Assembly: GCF_025685415.1 (NCBI RefSeq)
Contig: NZ_JAGSYB010000001.1
Span: 1,302,001 to 1,366,000 of the forward strand
Length of the DNA stretch: 64,000 bases
Reading direction: 5' to 3'
Origin: Terriglobus aquaticus
GTDB lineage: Bacteria > Acidobacteriota > Terriglobia > Terriglobales > Acidobacteriaceae
In this document: one piece after another, positions 33,671 to 42,686 of the stretch
Layout: each line of letters opens with the position of its first letter
Position numbering within the stretch: position 1 is the first letter of the stretch
Notes under the pieces: model-generated
Database searches by the model: none
What the model was told of the DNA's origin: nothing
The model's input: only the letters and a program-made list of their open reading frames with translations
Position numbers and translations under genes: made by a program

Positions 33671-34719
33671 CCTCCTGCAGCACTGACCGGCCGCTGCGTG
33701 TCGTTGCCATCGGCGGCGGCACCGGCCTGTCCACCCTGCTTCGCGGCCTGAAGCATTACACTAAGCCGCTCGGCCCCAAGTCGAAGGATGCTCCGCAGGC
33801 ACCGTGCTGCATCCAGCAGCTCACCGCCGTGGTCACCGTCACCGACGACGGCGGCTCCTCCGGACGGCTTCGCCGCGACCTCCGCATGCTTCCGCCGGGC
33901 GATGTGCGCAACTGCATTGCCGCGCTCTCCGAAGACGAGTCGCTGCTCTCGCATCTGTTCCAGTTCCGCTTTCCCGAAGCCGAGGACGGACAGGACACAG
34001 GCCTCGCCGGACACTCGTTCGGCAATCTCTTCCTCGCCGCGCTCACCCACATCACCGGCGACTTTTCGCAGGCCGTGCAGATGTCCTCGCAGGTGCTCGC
34101 CGCCCGCGGACAGATCTTTCCCGCCACCAACACCGACGTCCATCTGTCCGCGGTCATGGACGACGGCACCGTTGTCGAAGGCGAAACCAACATCACCGCA
34201 TCAACCAAGATCATCCGCGAGCTGCACATGCATCCGGCTGACGCTCCGCCCATGCAGCAGACCTTGCGCGCCATCGCGGAAGCCGACCTCATCACCCTCG
34301 GCCCCGGCTCGCTCTACACCTCGCTCATCACCAACCTCCTGGTTCGCGGCATCCCGGAAGCGCTTGCCGCCTCGCGCGCCACCCGCGTCTACATCTGCAA
34401 CCTGATGACGCAGGCGAACGAGTCGCTGGGCCTCACCGCCTCGCAACACCTCAGCCGCATCCAGGACCACGCCGGTGACCGCATCTTCGACTACGCGCTC
34501 ATCAACGACGCTCCGCTGTCTCCCGAACTCGTCGAGCGCTACGCCCGCGAAGGCCAGAGCCCCATCGCTCCTGACATCGACGCCATCCGAAGCCTTGGCA
34601 TCGTGCCCGTGACCGGCAGCTTCGCCCACGAAGGCGAAAAGCTCCGCCACGACTACGACCGTCTCGCAGAATCGCTGATCGAACTCGGCCAGCGCGGCCG
34701 CCCCAGGCATAGTCCGTGA
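33667..34719 (+). CDS. yvcK: YvcK/CofD-like factor
   Basis: 350 aa of the gluconeogenesis-factor YvcK family (CofD-like fold, UDP-sugar binding). Visible: RVVAIGGGTGLSTLLRGLKH, VTVTDDGGSSGRLRRDLRML, PPGDVRNCIAALSEDE, GHSFGNLFLAALTHITGDF, LITLGPGSLYTSLITNLLV and NLMTQANESLGLTASQHL. In other bacteria the protein is needed for wall precursor allocation and growth on gluconeogenic carbon. Placement beside envelope genes fits. There is four-base overlap at both ends with neighbours. Confidence 0.92.
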   Translation: MTSCSTDRPLRVVAIGGGTGLSTLLRGLKHYTKPLGPKSKDAPQAPCCIQQLTAVVTVTDDGGSSGRLRRDLRMLPPGDVRNCIAALSEDESLLSHLFQFRFPEAEDGQDTGLAGHSFGNLFLAALTHITGDFSQAVQMSSQVLAARGQIFPATNTDVHLSAVMDDGTVVEGETNITASTKIIRELHMHPADAPPMQQTLRAIAEADLITLGPGSLYTSLITNLLVRGIPEALAASRATRVYICNLMTQANESLGLTASQHLSRIQDHAGDRIFDYALINDAPLSPELVERYAREGQSPIAPDIDAIRSLGIVPVTGSFAHEGEKLRHDYDRLAESLIELGQRGRPRHSP

Positions 34720-35321
34720 ACACCACACCGACGCTCGAGGGCCATGGCATGCGCCTCATCCCACTCGAGCGCGCTCACCTCTCAGCGCTCACCAAAACAC
34801 ACGACGCCTCCACCTGGCAGTGGATGAGCGAGTCTGGCGCCACGCCCGATCTGCTCGCGGCATTCATCGATCGCGGCCTGGCCCAGGCCGAATCCGGCAA
34901 CGCTCAGGTCTGGACCAGCACCCTCCTGGAGCCCGACGGCTCAGCTCGCGTCGTCGGCTGCACCCGGCTAGCCGACTGGAACCAGCACCATCGCACCGGC
35001 GAAATCGGCTGGACCTGGATCGCGCCCGACCTGCGCGGCACCGGTGCCAACGCCCGCGTCAAGCTCCTCCAACTCCGCCACTGTTTCGAGACGCTGAAAC
35101 TTCGTCGCGTCGCCCTGAAGACCCACCACAACAACCTGCGCTCGCAGCGTGCCATGGAAAAGATCGGCGCCACCTTCGAAGGCGTCTTCCGCAACCACAT
35201 GATCATGCCCGACGGCACCTCGCGCGACACCCACTGGTTCAGCATCATTGACCGCGAATGGCCCACCGTCGAAGCCCTGCTGCTGGACCGCATCGCGCGC
35301 GAACCCCTACATACCCGGTAA
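34716..35321 (+). CDS. GNAT acetyltransferase, RimJ/RimL type
   Basis: 201 aa; GTG start overlaps the yvcK stop. Conserved elements: GMRLIPLERAHLSALTK, VGCTRLADWNQHHRTGEIGW, WIAPDLRGTGANARVKLLQL (acetyl-CoA binding, R-G-T-G-A), NLRSQRAMEKIGATFEGVFR and MIMPDGTSRDTHWFSIID. The family N-acetylates protein or small-molecule amines. Substrate not readable. Confidence 0.9.
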   Translation: MNTTPTLEGHGMRLIPLERAHLSALTKTHDASTWQWMSESGATPDLLAAFIDRGLAQAESGNAQVWTSTLLEPDGSARVVGCTRLADWNQHHRTGEIGWTWIAPDLRGTGANARVKLLQLRHCFETLKLRRVALKTHHNNLRSQRAMEKIGATFEGVFRNHMIMPDGTSRDTHWFSIIDREWPTVEALLLDRIAREPLHTR

Positions 35322-35346
35322 TCGGCAAAGCCGATAAACTAGAGGG

Positions 35347-36666
35347 ATGGCAGAAACCCTCCAGGCCGCCTCCATCTCCGCGGCCACCGCAACACCCGAG
35401 CGCAACATCCGCAAATCCACGCTGCCCAACGGCATGCTCGTCCTTACTGAGTCCATGTCCCACATGCGCTCCGTCAGCATGGGCGTATGGATCGGCACCG
35501 GTTCCCGCGACGAATCTGCCGCACAAAACGGCATCTCTCACTTCGTTGAGCACATGGTGTTCAAAGGCACGACCAGCCGCGATGCCAAGCAGCTTGCGCG
35601 CGAAACCGACGCCATCGGCGGCAACCTGGATGCCTTCACCGGCAAGGAAACCGTCTGCTTCAACATCAAGGTGCTTGACGAGAACGTTCCGCGCGCCATG
35701 GACATCCTCGCCGACCTCGTCCTCCATCCCACCTTCGCGGCCGACGACATCCAGCGCGAGCAGTCCGTGATCCTTGAAGAGATCAAGATGGACGAGGACA
35801 ACCCCGACTATCTCGTGCACGAACTGCACGTCGCCAACTTCTGGAAGGGCGACCCGCTCGCCCGCTCCATCCTCGGTACTGCAAAGACGGTCTCCAGCTT
35901 CGATGCCGACGCCGTTCGCTCCTTCCACGCCGCACGCTTCACGCCGGCTAACATGGTCTTCTCCGCGGCCGGCAATCTCGAGCATGACAGCATGCTGGCG
36001 CTGATCGAGGAGCACTTCGGCGGCCTGCAGCCTGGCGACTTCACGCACGACCGCTCGCCCGCTCCGGTCGCCACGCCGCACATCACGCTGCGCAACAAGA
36101 AGTCGCTCGAGCAGGTGCAACTCTGTCTCGGCGTTCCCTCGCCCGCTGTCGACTCGCCCGATCGTTTCGTGCTCTACCTGCTCAACAACATCCTGGGCGG
36201 CGGCATGAGCTCGCGCCTCTTCCAGACCGTTCGCGAAGAAGCCGGCCTCGCCTACTCGATCTACTCCGAGCTTTCACCCTTCCGCGACACCGGCGCTCTC
36301 AACATCTACGCCGGCACCTCCATCGAAAAAACACCGGAGATGATCGAGCTGATCCTCAAGGAACTGCGCCTGCTCAAGGACGAACCTGTCTCCGACGAAG
36401 AGCTGACCCGCGCCAAGGACCAGTCCAAGGGCAACATCATCCTCGGCCTCGAAAGCTCCGCCTCACGCATGTCCAACCTCGCGCGGCAGCAGATGTATTA
36501 CGGCCGTTTCATCTCCACAGAAGAGATCACCGAAGAGGTGAATCGCGTCTCCGCCGCAGACATCCAGCGCGTCGCCCGCGAACTCTTCATCCCGGAGCGG
36601 ATCTCGCTGACCCTGCTCGGCAATCTCGGCGATCTCAAGGTCACCCGCGAACAACTCGCCTGCTAG
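35347..36666 (+). CDS. M16 zinc metallopeptidase
   Basis: 439 aa processing-peptidase-like enzyme. Inverted zinc motif His65-x-x-Glu68-His69 in SHFVEHMVFKGT, with the distal Glu in EREQSVILEEIKMDEDNPD. The C-terminal half has LNNILGGGMSSRLFQTVREE, AGLAYSIYSEL and NIYAGTS, typical of the non-catalytic M16 domain. No signal peptide, so it is probably cytoplasmic. The ATG has GAGGG upstream. It matches PqqL/YmxG-type peptidases in length. Confidence 0.93.
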   Translation: MAETLQAASISAATATPERNIRKSTLPNGMLVLTESMSHMRSVSMGVWIGTGSRDESAAQNGISHFVEHMVFKGTTSRDAKQLARETDAIGGNLDAFTGKETVCFNIKVLDENVPRAMDILADLVLHPTFAADDIQREQSVILEEIKMDEDNPDYLVHELHVANFWKGDPLARSILGTAKTVSSFDADAVRSFHAARFTPANMVFSAAGNLEHDSMLALIEEHFGGLQPGDFTHDRSPAPVATPHITLRNKKSLEQVQLCLGVPSPAVDSPDRFVLYLLNNILGGGMSSRLFQTVREEAGLAYSIYSELSPFRDTGALNIYAGTSIEKTPEMIELILKELRLLKDEPVSDEELTRAKDQSKGNIILGLESSASRMSNLARQQMYYGRFISTEEITEEVNRVSAADIQRVARELFIPERISLTLLGNLGDLKVTREQLAC

Positions 36667-36774
36667 CGGAACACGCTGCGGCTCCCATCAGGGGCGAAAA
36701 CTGCTACCCTTCACCTGTCAAACCGCGCGCTGACACGTCACACCTGTAGCGCCATCGATCAAGGACGAGACCGA

Positions 36775-37293
36775 ATGCATCGCAACACCGCCGAACGCCG
36801 CTCCGGGCTGAACTCCGAACAGGGCTTCACGCTCATCGAGCTCCTGATCGTCATGTCGATCATCATCATCATCGTCACTATCGCTCTGCCGAACATCACC
36901 AAGTACAAGCGCACCGGCAACGAGACCTCGGCTGTCGGCTCCATTCGCGCCCTGGTCGCGGCAGAGCTGCAGTACCAGCAGACCTACCCGCAGAACGGCT
37001 ATGCCTGCTCCGTCGGCGCACTCGGTGGTGAGAAGGGCGCCACGCCCACGCCGGCCGCCGCGGGCCTCATCGCCGCCGACCTGGCCAGCGGACACAAGGC
37101 TGGATACACCTTTGCCATCGTCAACTGCACCAAGGTGACCATCAACAACCAGGACCAGTACACCGGCTACGAAATCACGGCTGTCCCTGACGCAGTCGGC
37201 AAGACCGGCGACCGCGGCTTCTGCTCCGACGATTCCCAGCAGATCAAGGTCGACCCCAAGGGCGGCACCAACTGCTCCGTCCCGCTGCAGTAA
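36775..37293 (+). CDS. Type IV pilin/pseudopilin-like protein
   Basis: 172 aa. Prepilin leader ending Gly17, then FTLIELLIVMSIIIIIVTIA with the invariant Glu22 (+5), so it is a substrate of prepilin peptidase with N-methylated Phe18. The globular part has AELQYQQTYPQNGYACSVGA and four Cys in two likely pairs (C in GYACS, VNCTK, GFCSDD, TNCSV). It could be a PilA or a minor/GspG-like pseudopilin. A strong terminator follows at 37353, so it seems monocistronic. Confidence 0.88.
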   Translation: MHRNTAERRSGLNSEQGFTLIELLIVMSIIIIIVTIALPNITKYKRTGNETSAVGSIRALVAAELQYQQTYPQNGYACSVGALGGEKGATPTPAAAGLIAADLASGHKAGYTFAIVNCTKVTINNQDQYTGYEITAVPDAVGKTGDRGFCSDDSQQIKVDPKGGTNCSVPLQ

Positions 37294-37352
37294 CCGACAG
37301 CGAACGAGCAACACGACGACGGCAGCGACACAGCGCAGAACAACGGGTGAGA

Positions 37353-37372
37353 TCGGGGCCTTCCGGCCCCGA
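37353..37372 (+). terminator. Pilin gene terminator
   Basis: TCGGGGCC / GGCCCCGA perfect 8-bp stem with a TTCC loop, 60 bp after the pilin stop. No T-tract. Confidence 0.6.
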
Positions 37373-37447
37373 ACACACGGCTACCAATCACGGGCTTTAG
37401 CTCATCCGTCTGCGGCCCTATCCCGAAGCATCCTCATTCACAAGGAG

Positions 37448-37489
37448 TGTCATCCTGAGCGCAGCGAAGGACCTGCTTTTCTCCGCAGC
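37448..37489 (+). repeat. Dispersed repeat copy 1 (ATCCTGAGCG family)
   Basis: 42-bp segment beginning TGTCATCCTGAGCGCAGCGA, 39/42 identical by eye to 54935-54976. It supplies the apparent start codon and the first part of the signal peptide of the LolA-like gene. Confidence 0.8.
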
Positions 37490-38123
37490 CGCACTGCTGT
37501 GCGCATGCGCCGCGACCGCGCAGGCTCAGGACGCCGCCGCCCTTGCCAAACGCGTCGACGCCCACTACAACCACCTCACCAGCCTGCGTGCCTCCTACAG
37601 CGAGCGCTACAGCGGCATGGGCCAGACCCGCGAAGAGCATGGCACGCTGCTGCTGAAGAAACCCGGCCGCATGCGCTGGATCTACAACAGCGGCAAGCTC
37701 TTCGTGCTCGACGGCAAGTTCGCCACCAGCTACACGCCCGGCGACACCGAAGCGCAGCGCCTTCCCGCCAAACAACTTGACGACCTCCGCTCGCCGCTCC
37801 GGTTCCTGCTGGGCCATACCGATCTCGAAAAAGAGCTCGACCACCTCACGGCTACGCCCGCCGGCCCTGAAGGCATCACCCTCAGCGGCACGCCGCATTA
37901 CCGCATGACCCCGGGAAACCAGCCCGAGCGCATCCAGCAAATCGCCGTAACGGTCGATCCGGCAACCGGGCAGATTCACGCCCTCCGCATCGCCGAGATC
38001 GACGGCAGCACCACGGAGTTCCACTTCAGCGCCCAGCAGGAGAACGCTCCCGTCACCGACGGTGACTTCCGCTTCAACCCACCCGCCGGCGTCACCGTGG
38101 TCAACGGCCTGCCACCTTCCTAA
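37455..38123 (+). CDS. LolA-like outer-membrane lipoprotein carrier, apparent CTG start
   Basis: 222 aa from CTG 37455. The frame is open from 37401 but has no ATG, GTG or TTG before Met at 37617, which would remove the signal peptide and the first conserved strand. AAGGAG ends 7 bp before CTG 37455, giving signal peptide KDLLFSAAALLCACAATAQA and mature start QDAAALAKRVDAHYNHLTSL. LolA features: ASYSERYSGMGQTREEHGTL, LKKPGRMRWIYNSGKLFVLD, HFSAQQENAPVTDGDFRFNP. It shuttles lipoproteins through the periplasm. The 5' end is made of a dispersed repeat, an odd case. Confidence 0.72.
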   Translation: MSAAKDLLFSAAALLCACAATAQAQDAAALAKRVDAHYNHLTSLRASYSERYSGMGQTREEHGTLLLKKPGRMRWIYNSGKLFVLDGKFATSYTPGDTEAQRLPAKQLDDLRSPLRFLLGHTDLEKELDHLTATPAGPEGITLSGTPHYRMTPGNQPERIQQIAVTVDPATGQIHALRIAEIDGSTTEFHFSAQQENAPVTDGDFRFNPPAGVTVVNGLPPS

Positions 38124-38314
38124 GCCTCCCGGCCTCGTACCCGCTCCTCAGACGCCTCTGCGCAGAACGCGCAGACGTCCTTTGCGCAGCCACTCCTCCT
38201 CTTCGCTTACCGGCCAGCCTCACACGCTATCCGGCTTGCAATCCAGCTCACAATCCCCTACAAACAGATGAGCGACCGATTTGGTCCTCATTCCACTCAG
38301 GACCATTTGCCCCT

Positions 38315-39193
38315 GTGATTCGTCTTTCTGCCACGCTCTCTCTCGCCCTCGTCGCCGTTGCGCTCCAAGCCCAGTCCGGCCCGCAAACACCGCCGCGCCG
38401 TCTCGTTCTGGAAGCGCTCGACCTGAACCACGACGGCCAGCTCTCGCCCGACGAGATCGAGAAAGCTCCGCAGAGCCTCCTTACGCTCGACCGCAACCAC
38501 GACGGCCAGCTCACCGAGGACGAATACCTGCCCCAACAGCCCGATCGTGCCGCCGACTCCGATCTCCAGCAGCGCCTCATGGCGCTCGATCGCAACGGCG
38601 ACGGCGTCCTCACGCCCGACGAGATTCCCGAGCGCTTGAAACCCCTCTTTCAGCGCGCCGACGCGAACCACGACGGCAAGGTCACCCGCGAGGAACTCGC
38701 CGCCCTCGCCTCAGCCCAGTCGGTACCCCGCGGCCGCGGCGTTGGCCGCAACGGAGCCGAAGGTATGGCCCGGCTCGATCCCATCCTCAACGCGCTCGAC
38801 GTCGACCACGACGGCACGCTTACCCCGGCCGAAATCGCCAGCGCTCCCGGCGCGCTGAAGACCCTGGACACGAACGCCGACGGCACCCTGCAGGCCAGTG
38901 AGATCCGTGTTCGCCAGCAGACTCCCGCCGAACGCGCCGCGCACATCCTCGACGAGTGGGATACCAACAAGGACGGCGTCCTCACCAAAGCCGAATGTCC
39001 TGACCGCATCCAGGCGCAGTTCGACGCCATCGACACCAACCACGACGGCAAGCTGAACAGCGAGGAGCTGACCACCTTCTTCGCCACCCAGCCGCAGGGC
39101 CGCGGCCCGGGCACACCCCGCAATGACGCCCCGTCCGCACCCACCCTGCCGCCCGCCGGCGGCCAGACCGCGCAACCCGTTCCACCGCAGTGA
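38315..39193 (+). CDS. Exported protein with eight EF-hand loops
   Basis: 292 aa, GTG start, signal peptide (RLSATLSLALVAVALQAQSG). Eight Dx[DN]xDG calcium-binding loops start near residues 36, 59, 92, 116, 162, 185, 216 and 240 (for example DLNHDGQLSPDE, DRNGDGVLTPDE, DTNHDGKLNSEE), most with the closing Glu at position 12. The C-terminal 40 residues are Pro/Gly-rich and unstructured. Probably a periplasmic or surface Ca2+ buffer or sensor. The repeats look paired, as in calmodulin-like proteins. Confidence 0.88.
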   Translation: MIRLSATLSLALVAVALQAQSGPQTPPRRLVLEALDLNHDGQLSPDEIEKAPQSLLTLDRNHDGQLTEDEYLPQQPDRAADSDLQQRLMALDRNGDGVLTPDEIPERLKPLFQRADANHDGKVTREELAALASAQSVPRGRGVGRNGAEGMARLDPILNALDVDHDGTLTPAEIASAPGALKTLDTNADGTLQASEIRVRQQTPAERAAHILDEWDTNKDGVLTKAECPDRIQAQFDAIDTNHDGKLNSEELTTFFATQPQGRGPGTPRNDAPSAPTLPPAGGQTAQPVPPQ

Positions 39194-39278
39194 GCGGGTC
39201 TCGCATCGCGCAACGATCGTTCGGCTCGACCCAGCCATCACCCACTCAGGCGACGCTCGCTGAGTCTCACGCCGTGCC

Positions 39279-39310
39279 GATCCTGAGCGAAGCGAGGATC
39301 TGCTTTCCTT
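39279..39310 (+). repeat. Dispersed repeat copy 3 (diverged)
   Basis: GATCCTGAGCGAAGCGAGGA followed by TCTGCTTTCC, related to 37448-37489 and 54935-54976, in the intergenic space before apbE. Confidence 0.65.
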
Positions 39311-39372
39311 GTCGGTCTGTACGAACGCCGAACTGAGCTCAAATTTCGTTCTTGCAACATCTGGAGACCTCC

Positions 39373-40917
39373 ATGCCGCGCCCTTTCTCTCTCGCTCTCG
39401 CCGCAGTCTCTGCCCTGACCGCCGCGTACCCGTCGCCGCTCCTCGCCGCGCCAGAGCTCGCCGCGCACACCTCCGGCATCTGGACCGCGCACCACGAGAA
39501 CGTCCTCGGCACCTCGCTTGAGCTTCGCCTCCGCGCCGCGTCACAGGCTGACGCCGACCGCGCCGAACAGGCGCTGCTGGCAGAGTTCGATCGGCAGTCC
39601 GCCATCCTCAGCGCCTGGGACACAAGCAGTGAGTTCTCCCGCTGGCAGGCTACGCGCGGCACCGCCGTCCGGGTCTCGCCCGAACTCCTCGGTACCCTTG
39701 CCCGCTTCGATCACTGGAAGCGCCAGACAGACAACCTGCTCAACGCCGCCGCAGCCGATGCCGCCGCCATCTGGCAACAGGCCGGCACCACCGACGAGCG
39801 TCCCGCCCCTGCCGTCCTCCAGGCCAGTGCCGTCCGCATGCAGCAGCCGCAGTGGCAACTGGACGCCGTTCACAACACCGCAACCCGCCTCTCCGGGTCG
39901 CCGCTGGTGCTGGCCAGCTTCGTCAAATCCCGCATCTCGCAGGCAGCAGCAAACGCCGCTCTGGCCGCTGGCGCCACCGGCGTCATGCTCAACGTGGGCG
40001 GCGACATCGTTCTGCGCGGCGACATGACACAGCGCGTCAGTATCGCCGACCCGTCCTCGGACGCGGAGAACTCCGCCCCGCTCGACACCGTTCTACTGCG
40101 CGACCGCGCCATCGCCACCAGCGGCGGCTACCGCCGCAACAGCACCCTGAACGGCGAACAGATCTCTCACCTGATCGACCCTCGCACGGCACAGCCCGCC
40201 ACCGCCGTCCTCTCCGCCAGCGTCGTCGCGCCCGACGCCGAGCAGGCAGGCGCGCTCGCCACCGCTCTCGCCATCGCCAGCCCAGCCGAGGCACACCGCC
40301 TCCTTCGCGACTTCCCCGCCGTCGACGCCCTCGTCGTATACCGCGATGGCGACCGTCTGCAGACCGCCAACTGGTCACGACTGCAGGAGCCCCGCCTGGA
40401 CCGCACCGTCTTCCGCGCCGCTCCAAGAGCCGCAGGTGCTGCACCCGCAAATGCTGCGTGGAATCAGAACTTAGACCTCACCATTAAGCTGGACCTGCCC
40501 CGTACAGACGATCCGCGGTATCGCCGGCCGTACGTCGCCGTCTGGATCGAAGACGAAGACAAGTACCCCGTGCGCACAGTCGCTCTCTGGTTCCAGAAGC
40601 CGAAGTGGCTCAACGAACTCAAGACCTGGTACCGCGACGACCGGCTGCGCAACCTGTCCGAAGGCACTGATCTATCGGCCACCATCTCCTCCGCCACGCG
40701 CGCACCCGGCGTCTATACCCTGAAGTGGGATGGCAAGGACAACAGCGGCAAGCTCGTCAAACCCGGCAAATACACAGTCTGCGTCGAAGCAGCACGCGAA
40801 CACGGCGGCTACGGACTCAGCCGTTACACCATGGATTTCAACGGCACACCACAGCAGACCACGCTGCCGCCGCAGCCCGAGGTCGGCACCGTTCAGCTCG
40901 ATTACGCCAAGCGTTGA
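39373..40917 (+). CDS. ApbE-like FAD:protein FMN transferase fused to DUF2271
   Basis: 514 aa with signal peptide (FSLALAAVSALTAAYPSPLL). The N-terminal ApbE part (about 30-350) would attach FMN to Ser/Thr of target proteins: GTSLELRLRAASQADADRAE, GATGVMLNVGGDIVLRGDM, TLNGEQISHLIDPRTAQPAT, and AEQAGALATALAIAS. The C-terminal DUF2271 domain (about 370-505) has YVAVWIEDEDKYPVRTVALW, YTLKWDGKDNSGKLVKPGKY. ATG 39373 has GGAGA upstream. Usually neighbours PepSY-TM proteins; here that partner lies beyond the inserted arr gene. Confidence 0.88.
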   Translation: MPRPFSLALAAVSALTAAYPSPLLAAPELAAHTSGIWTAHHENVLGTSLELRLRAASQADADRAEQALLAEFDRQSAILSAWDTSSEFSRWQATRGTAVRVSPELLGTLARFDHWKRQTDNLLNAAAADAAAIWQQAGTTDERPAPAVLQASAVRMQQPQWQLDAVHNTATRLSGSPLVLASFVKSRISQAAANAALAAGATGVMLNVGGDIVLRGDMTQRVSIADPSSDAENSAPLDTVLLRDRAIATSGGYRRNSTLNGEQISHLIDPRTAQPATAVLSASVVAPDAEQAGALATALAIASPAEAHRLLRDFPAVDALVVYRDGDRLQTANWSRLQEPRLDRTVFRAAPRAAGAAPANAAWNQNLDLTIKLDLPRTDDPRYRRPYVAVWIEDEDKYPVRTVALWFQKPKWLNELKTWYRDDRLRNLSEGTDLSATISSATRAPGVYTLKWDGKDNSGKLVKPGKYTVCVEAAREHGGYGLSRYTMDFNGTPQQTTLPPQPEVGTVQLDYAKR

Positions 40918-41086
40918 GGGCTGCTGTCACGGCGTCCGCTCCAGGCGTGTCAGCCGCCGTGGCGACACTGCCGCCCACAAGTCCAGTATACGAAGCGGGT
41001 ACCGGCTTGCCACAAGCCCCGCCCCAGGCTCCATCCTTGACACTCGGCGCGCCAAGACGCACGCGCTTGCTAGGGAGGAGTACATC

Positions 41087-41500
41087 GTGTCAGAGCCAGC
41101 CACCCGCTTCAAGCAAACGTTCTTTCACGGCACCCGTGCCAGCCTGGTGACAGGGGATTTCATTCAAGTCGGATACGCATCCAACTTTCGCGACGACGCG
41201 CCTTTGTCGTGGGTTTACTTCGCCGCGACTCTCGACGCTGCTCTTTGGGGCGCTGAACTGGCGGCAGGCAACAATCCAAGCCGCATCTACGTTGTCGAGG
41301 CGACCGGTGACATCATGGACGACCCTAACCTCACGAACAAGATGTTTCCAGGCAATCCCACTCTCTCCTATCGTTCGCGGGCACCGTTGCGGGTTCTTGG
41401 CGAGGTGGTAGGATGGCACGGCCATCCGGCCGAACAACTACAACAAAGGAAGGATCGCTTGGGGGCGCAGAGCCCGCGAGGCGCGCACATCATCGATTGA
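41087..41500 (+). CDS. arr: NAD+-rifampin ADP-ribosyltransferase (Arr)
   Basis: 137 aa. It inactivates rifamycins by ADP-ribosylating the C23 hydroxyl. Near-complete family pattern: QTFFHGTRASLVTGDFIQVG, WVYFAATLDAALWGAELAAG, RIYVVEATGDIMDDPNLTNK, FPGNPTLSYRSRAPLRVLGE and GWHGHPAEQL. The catalytic set His14, Tyr44 and Asp78 or 79 is present. GTG 41087 with AGGGAGGAG ahead decides the start. Length is normal. Chromosomal arr in soil bacteria gives intrinsic rifampin resistance. Confidence 0.93.
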   Translation: MSEPATRFKQTFFHGTRASLVTGDFIQVGYASNFRDDAPLSWVYFAATLDAALWGAELAAGNNPSRIYVVEATGDIMDDPNLTNKMFPGNPTLSYRSRAPLRVLGEVVGWHGHPAEQLQQRKDRLGAQSPRGAHIID

Positions 41501-41529
41501 GAAACCAAGGCGAGCAGCGATCGAGTGGT

Positions 41530-42141
41530 TTGAAGCAGGCGTCCAGACCGTCGCCAGGTGCGGCGTGGCGCAAACGCATCGCCGTCGCCTCGCGCTGGCT
41601 GCACATCTACCTGTCGATGATCAGCTTCGGCGTGATCCTCTTTTTCGCCGTAACCGGGCTCACGCTGAACCACGCGGACAAGCTGAGCGGGATGCAGCGC
41701 GTAGCTCGGTACACCGGCACCATCGCTGCCACGGCCATGCAGCCGCAACCCGATCACGCCGCCATAGAGGCGCAGCTGCGCCGCGAGCACCACATCCGCG
41801 GAGCTGTCACCGACACCCGCGATGATCCCGACCAGGTCACGCTCTCGTTCAAGGGCGCAGGCTATGCCGCTGACGCCTTCATCGACCGCCCCGGCGGAAA
41901 GTACCAGATCATCGAGACGCGCTCTGGCGCGATAGCCACCCTGAACGACCTGCACCGCGGTGCAGTCACGGGCAGGGCATGGTCGCGGATCATCGACGCC
42001 TCGGCCGTCTTCCTCACCCTGGTCTCCCTAACCGGTCTGTGCCTGCTCCTTTTCGTCTACAAACGCCGCAGCTCCGGGCTGATCCTCGCCGCCATCGGCA
42101 TCGCCGTCGCCGTTCTCATTGCCCGTTTCCTCGCGGCCTAA
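41530..42141 (+). CDS. PepSY-associated membrane protein
   Basis: About 203 aa; TTG 41530 is the most likely start as upstream codons overlap arr. TM1 is WLHIYLSMISFGVILFFAVT followed by GLTLNHAD, the conserved PepSY-TM signature. A periplasmic domain follows (about 60-140: IIETRSGAIATLNDLHRG). Two further TM segments (IIDASAVFLTLVSLTGLCLL and LAAIGIAVAVLIARFLA) end the protein. Such proteins pair with ApbE/DUF2271 in FMN-linked electron transfer at the membrane. Confidence 0.82.
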   Translation: MKQASRPSPGAAWRKRIAVASRWLHIYLSMISFGVILFFAVTGLTLNHADKLSGMQRVARYTGTIAATAMQPQPDHAAIEAQLRREHHIRGAVTDTRDDPDQVTLSFKGAGYAADAFIDRPGGKYQIIETRSGAIATLNDLHRGAVTGRAWSRIIDASAVFLTLVSLTGLCLLLFVYKRRSSGLILAAIGIAVAVLIARFLAA

Positions 42142-42179
42142 GAGTTCCTCAAAATTGCGGCAACTCCCTGTTGCCGCCC

Positions 42180-42686
42180 CTAGACCGAGATCTTGCCTGA
42201 ATCACCAACGTTGTTGTTGTCGGCCCCGGTCACGCTTGCAATCGCCAGCTTGGCCAGGCGCACAATCGTGCTGCGATTCGCGTCCCAGTACTCGGCCGAG
42301 TCCACTGTCACCCGAATCAGTGCAGCCGCCGGATCGTCTTCGCCTTCCGGGAACCACGCCTTCGCGGCGGGCGTCCAGTGCTCGTGAATCTGCGCTCTGT
42401 CGCGGACGATCCGCGCCTTCCCGCTCAGCGCAATGTACTTTCCGTCTTTGGGCTCGGCATAGCTCACCAGAACTTCGCTGTCGTGCCGGATCTCGTCAGT
42501 CTTGCTGGAATCGATCCGCGTGATGAACCACAGCGTGCCGTCAAAGGGCCGGTCCGGGTTCGCCATCGGCCGCGCACGCAACGAGCCATCTTCCGTCACA
42601 GTGGTCAGCATCGCGATGTGAACATCGTGGATCAGCTCACGGATCTTCTCAATACCTTCCGCACCCGAGTAATTCTTCTCTGCCAT
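42180..42686 (-). CDS. PPOX-fold general stress protein
   Basis: 168 aa split-barrel flavin-binding protein (pyridoxamine 5'-phosphate oxidase-related, general stress protein 26 type). Visible: IREKIRELIHDV-type start (EGIEKIRELIHDVHIAMLTT), GSLRARPMANPDRPFDGTLW, FITRIDSSKTDEIRHDSEVL, YIALSGKARIVRDRAQIHEH and AKAWFPEGEDDPAAALIRVT. Cytoplasmic; may bind FMN/F420 and act in redox stress. Single gene, leftward. Confidence 0.88.
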   Translation of the reverse strand: MAEKNYSGAEGIEKIRELIHDVHIAMLTTVTEDGSLRARPMANPDRPFDGTLWFITRIDSSKTDEIRHDSEVLVSYAEPKDGKYIALSGKARIVRDRAQIHEHWTPAAKAWFPEGEDDPAAALIRVTVDSAEYWDANRSTIVRLAKLAIASVTGADNNNVGDSGKISV

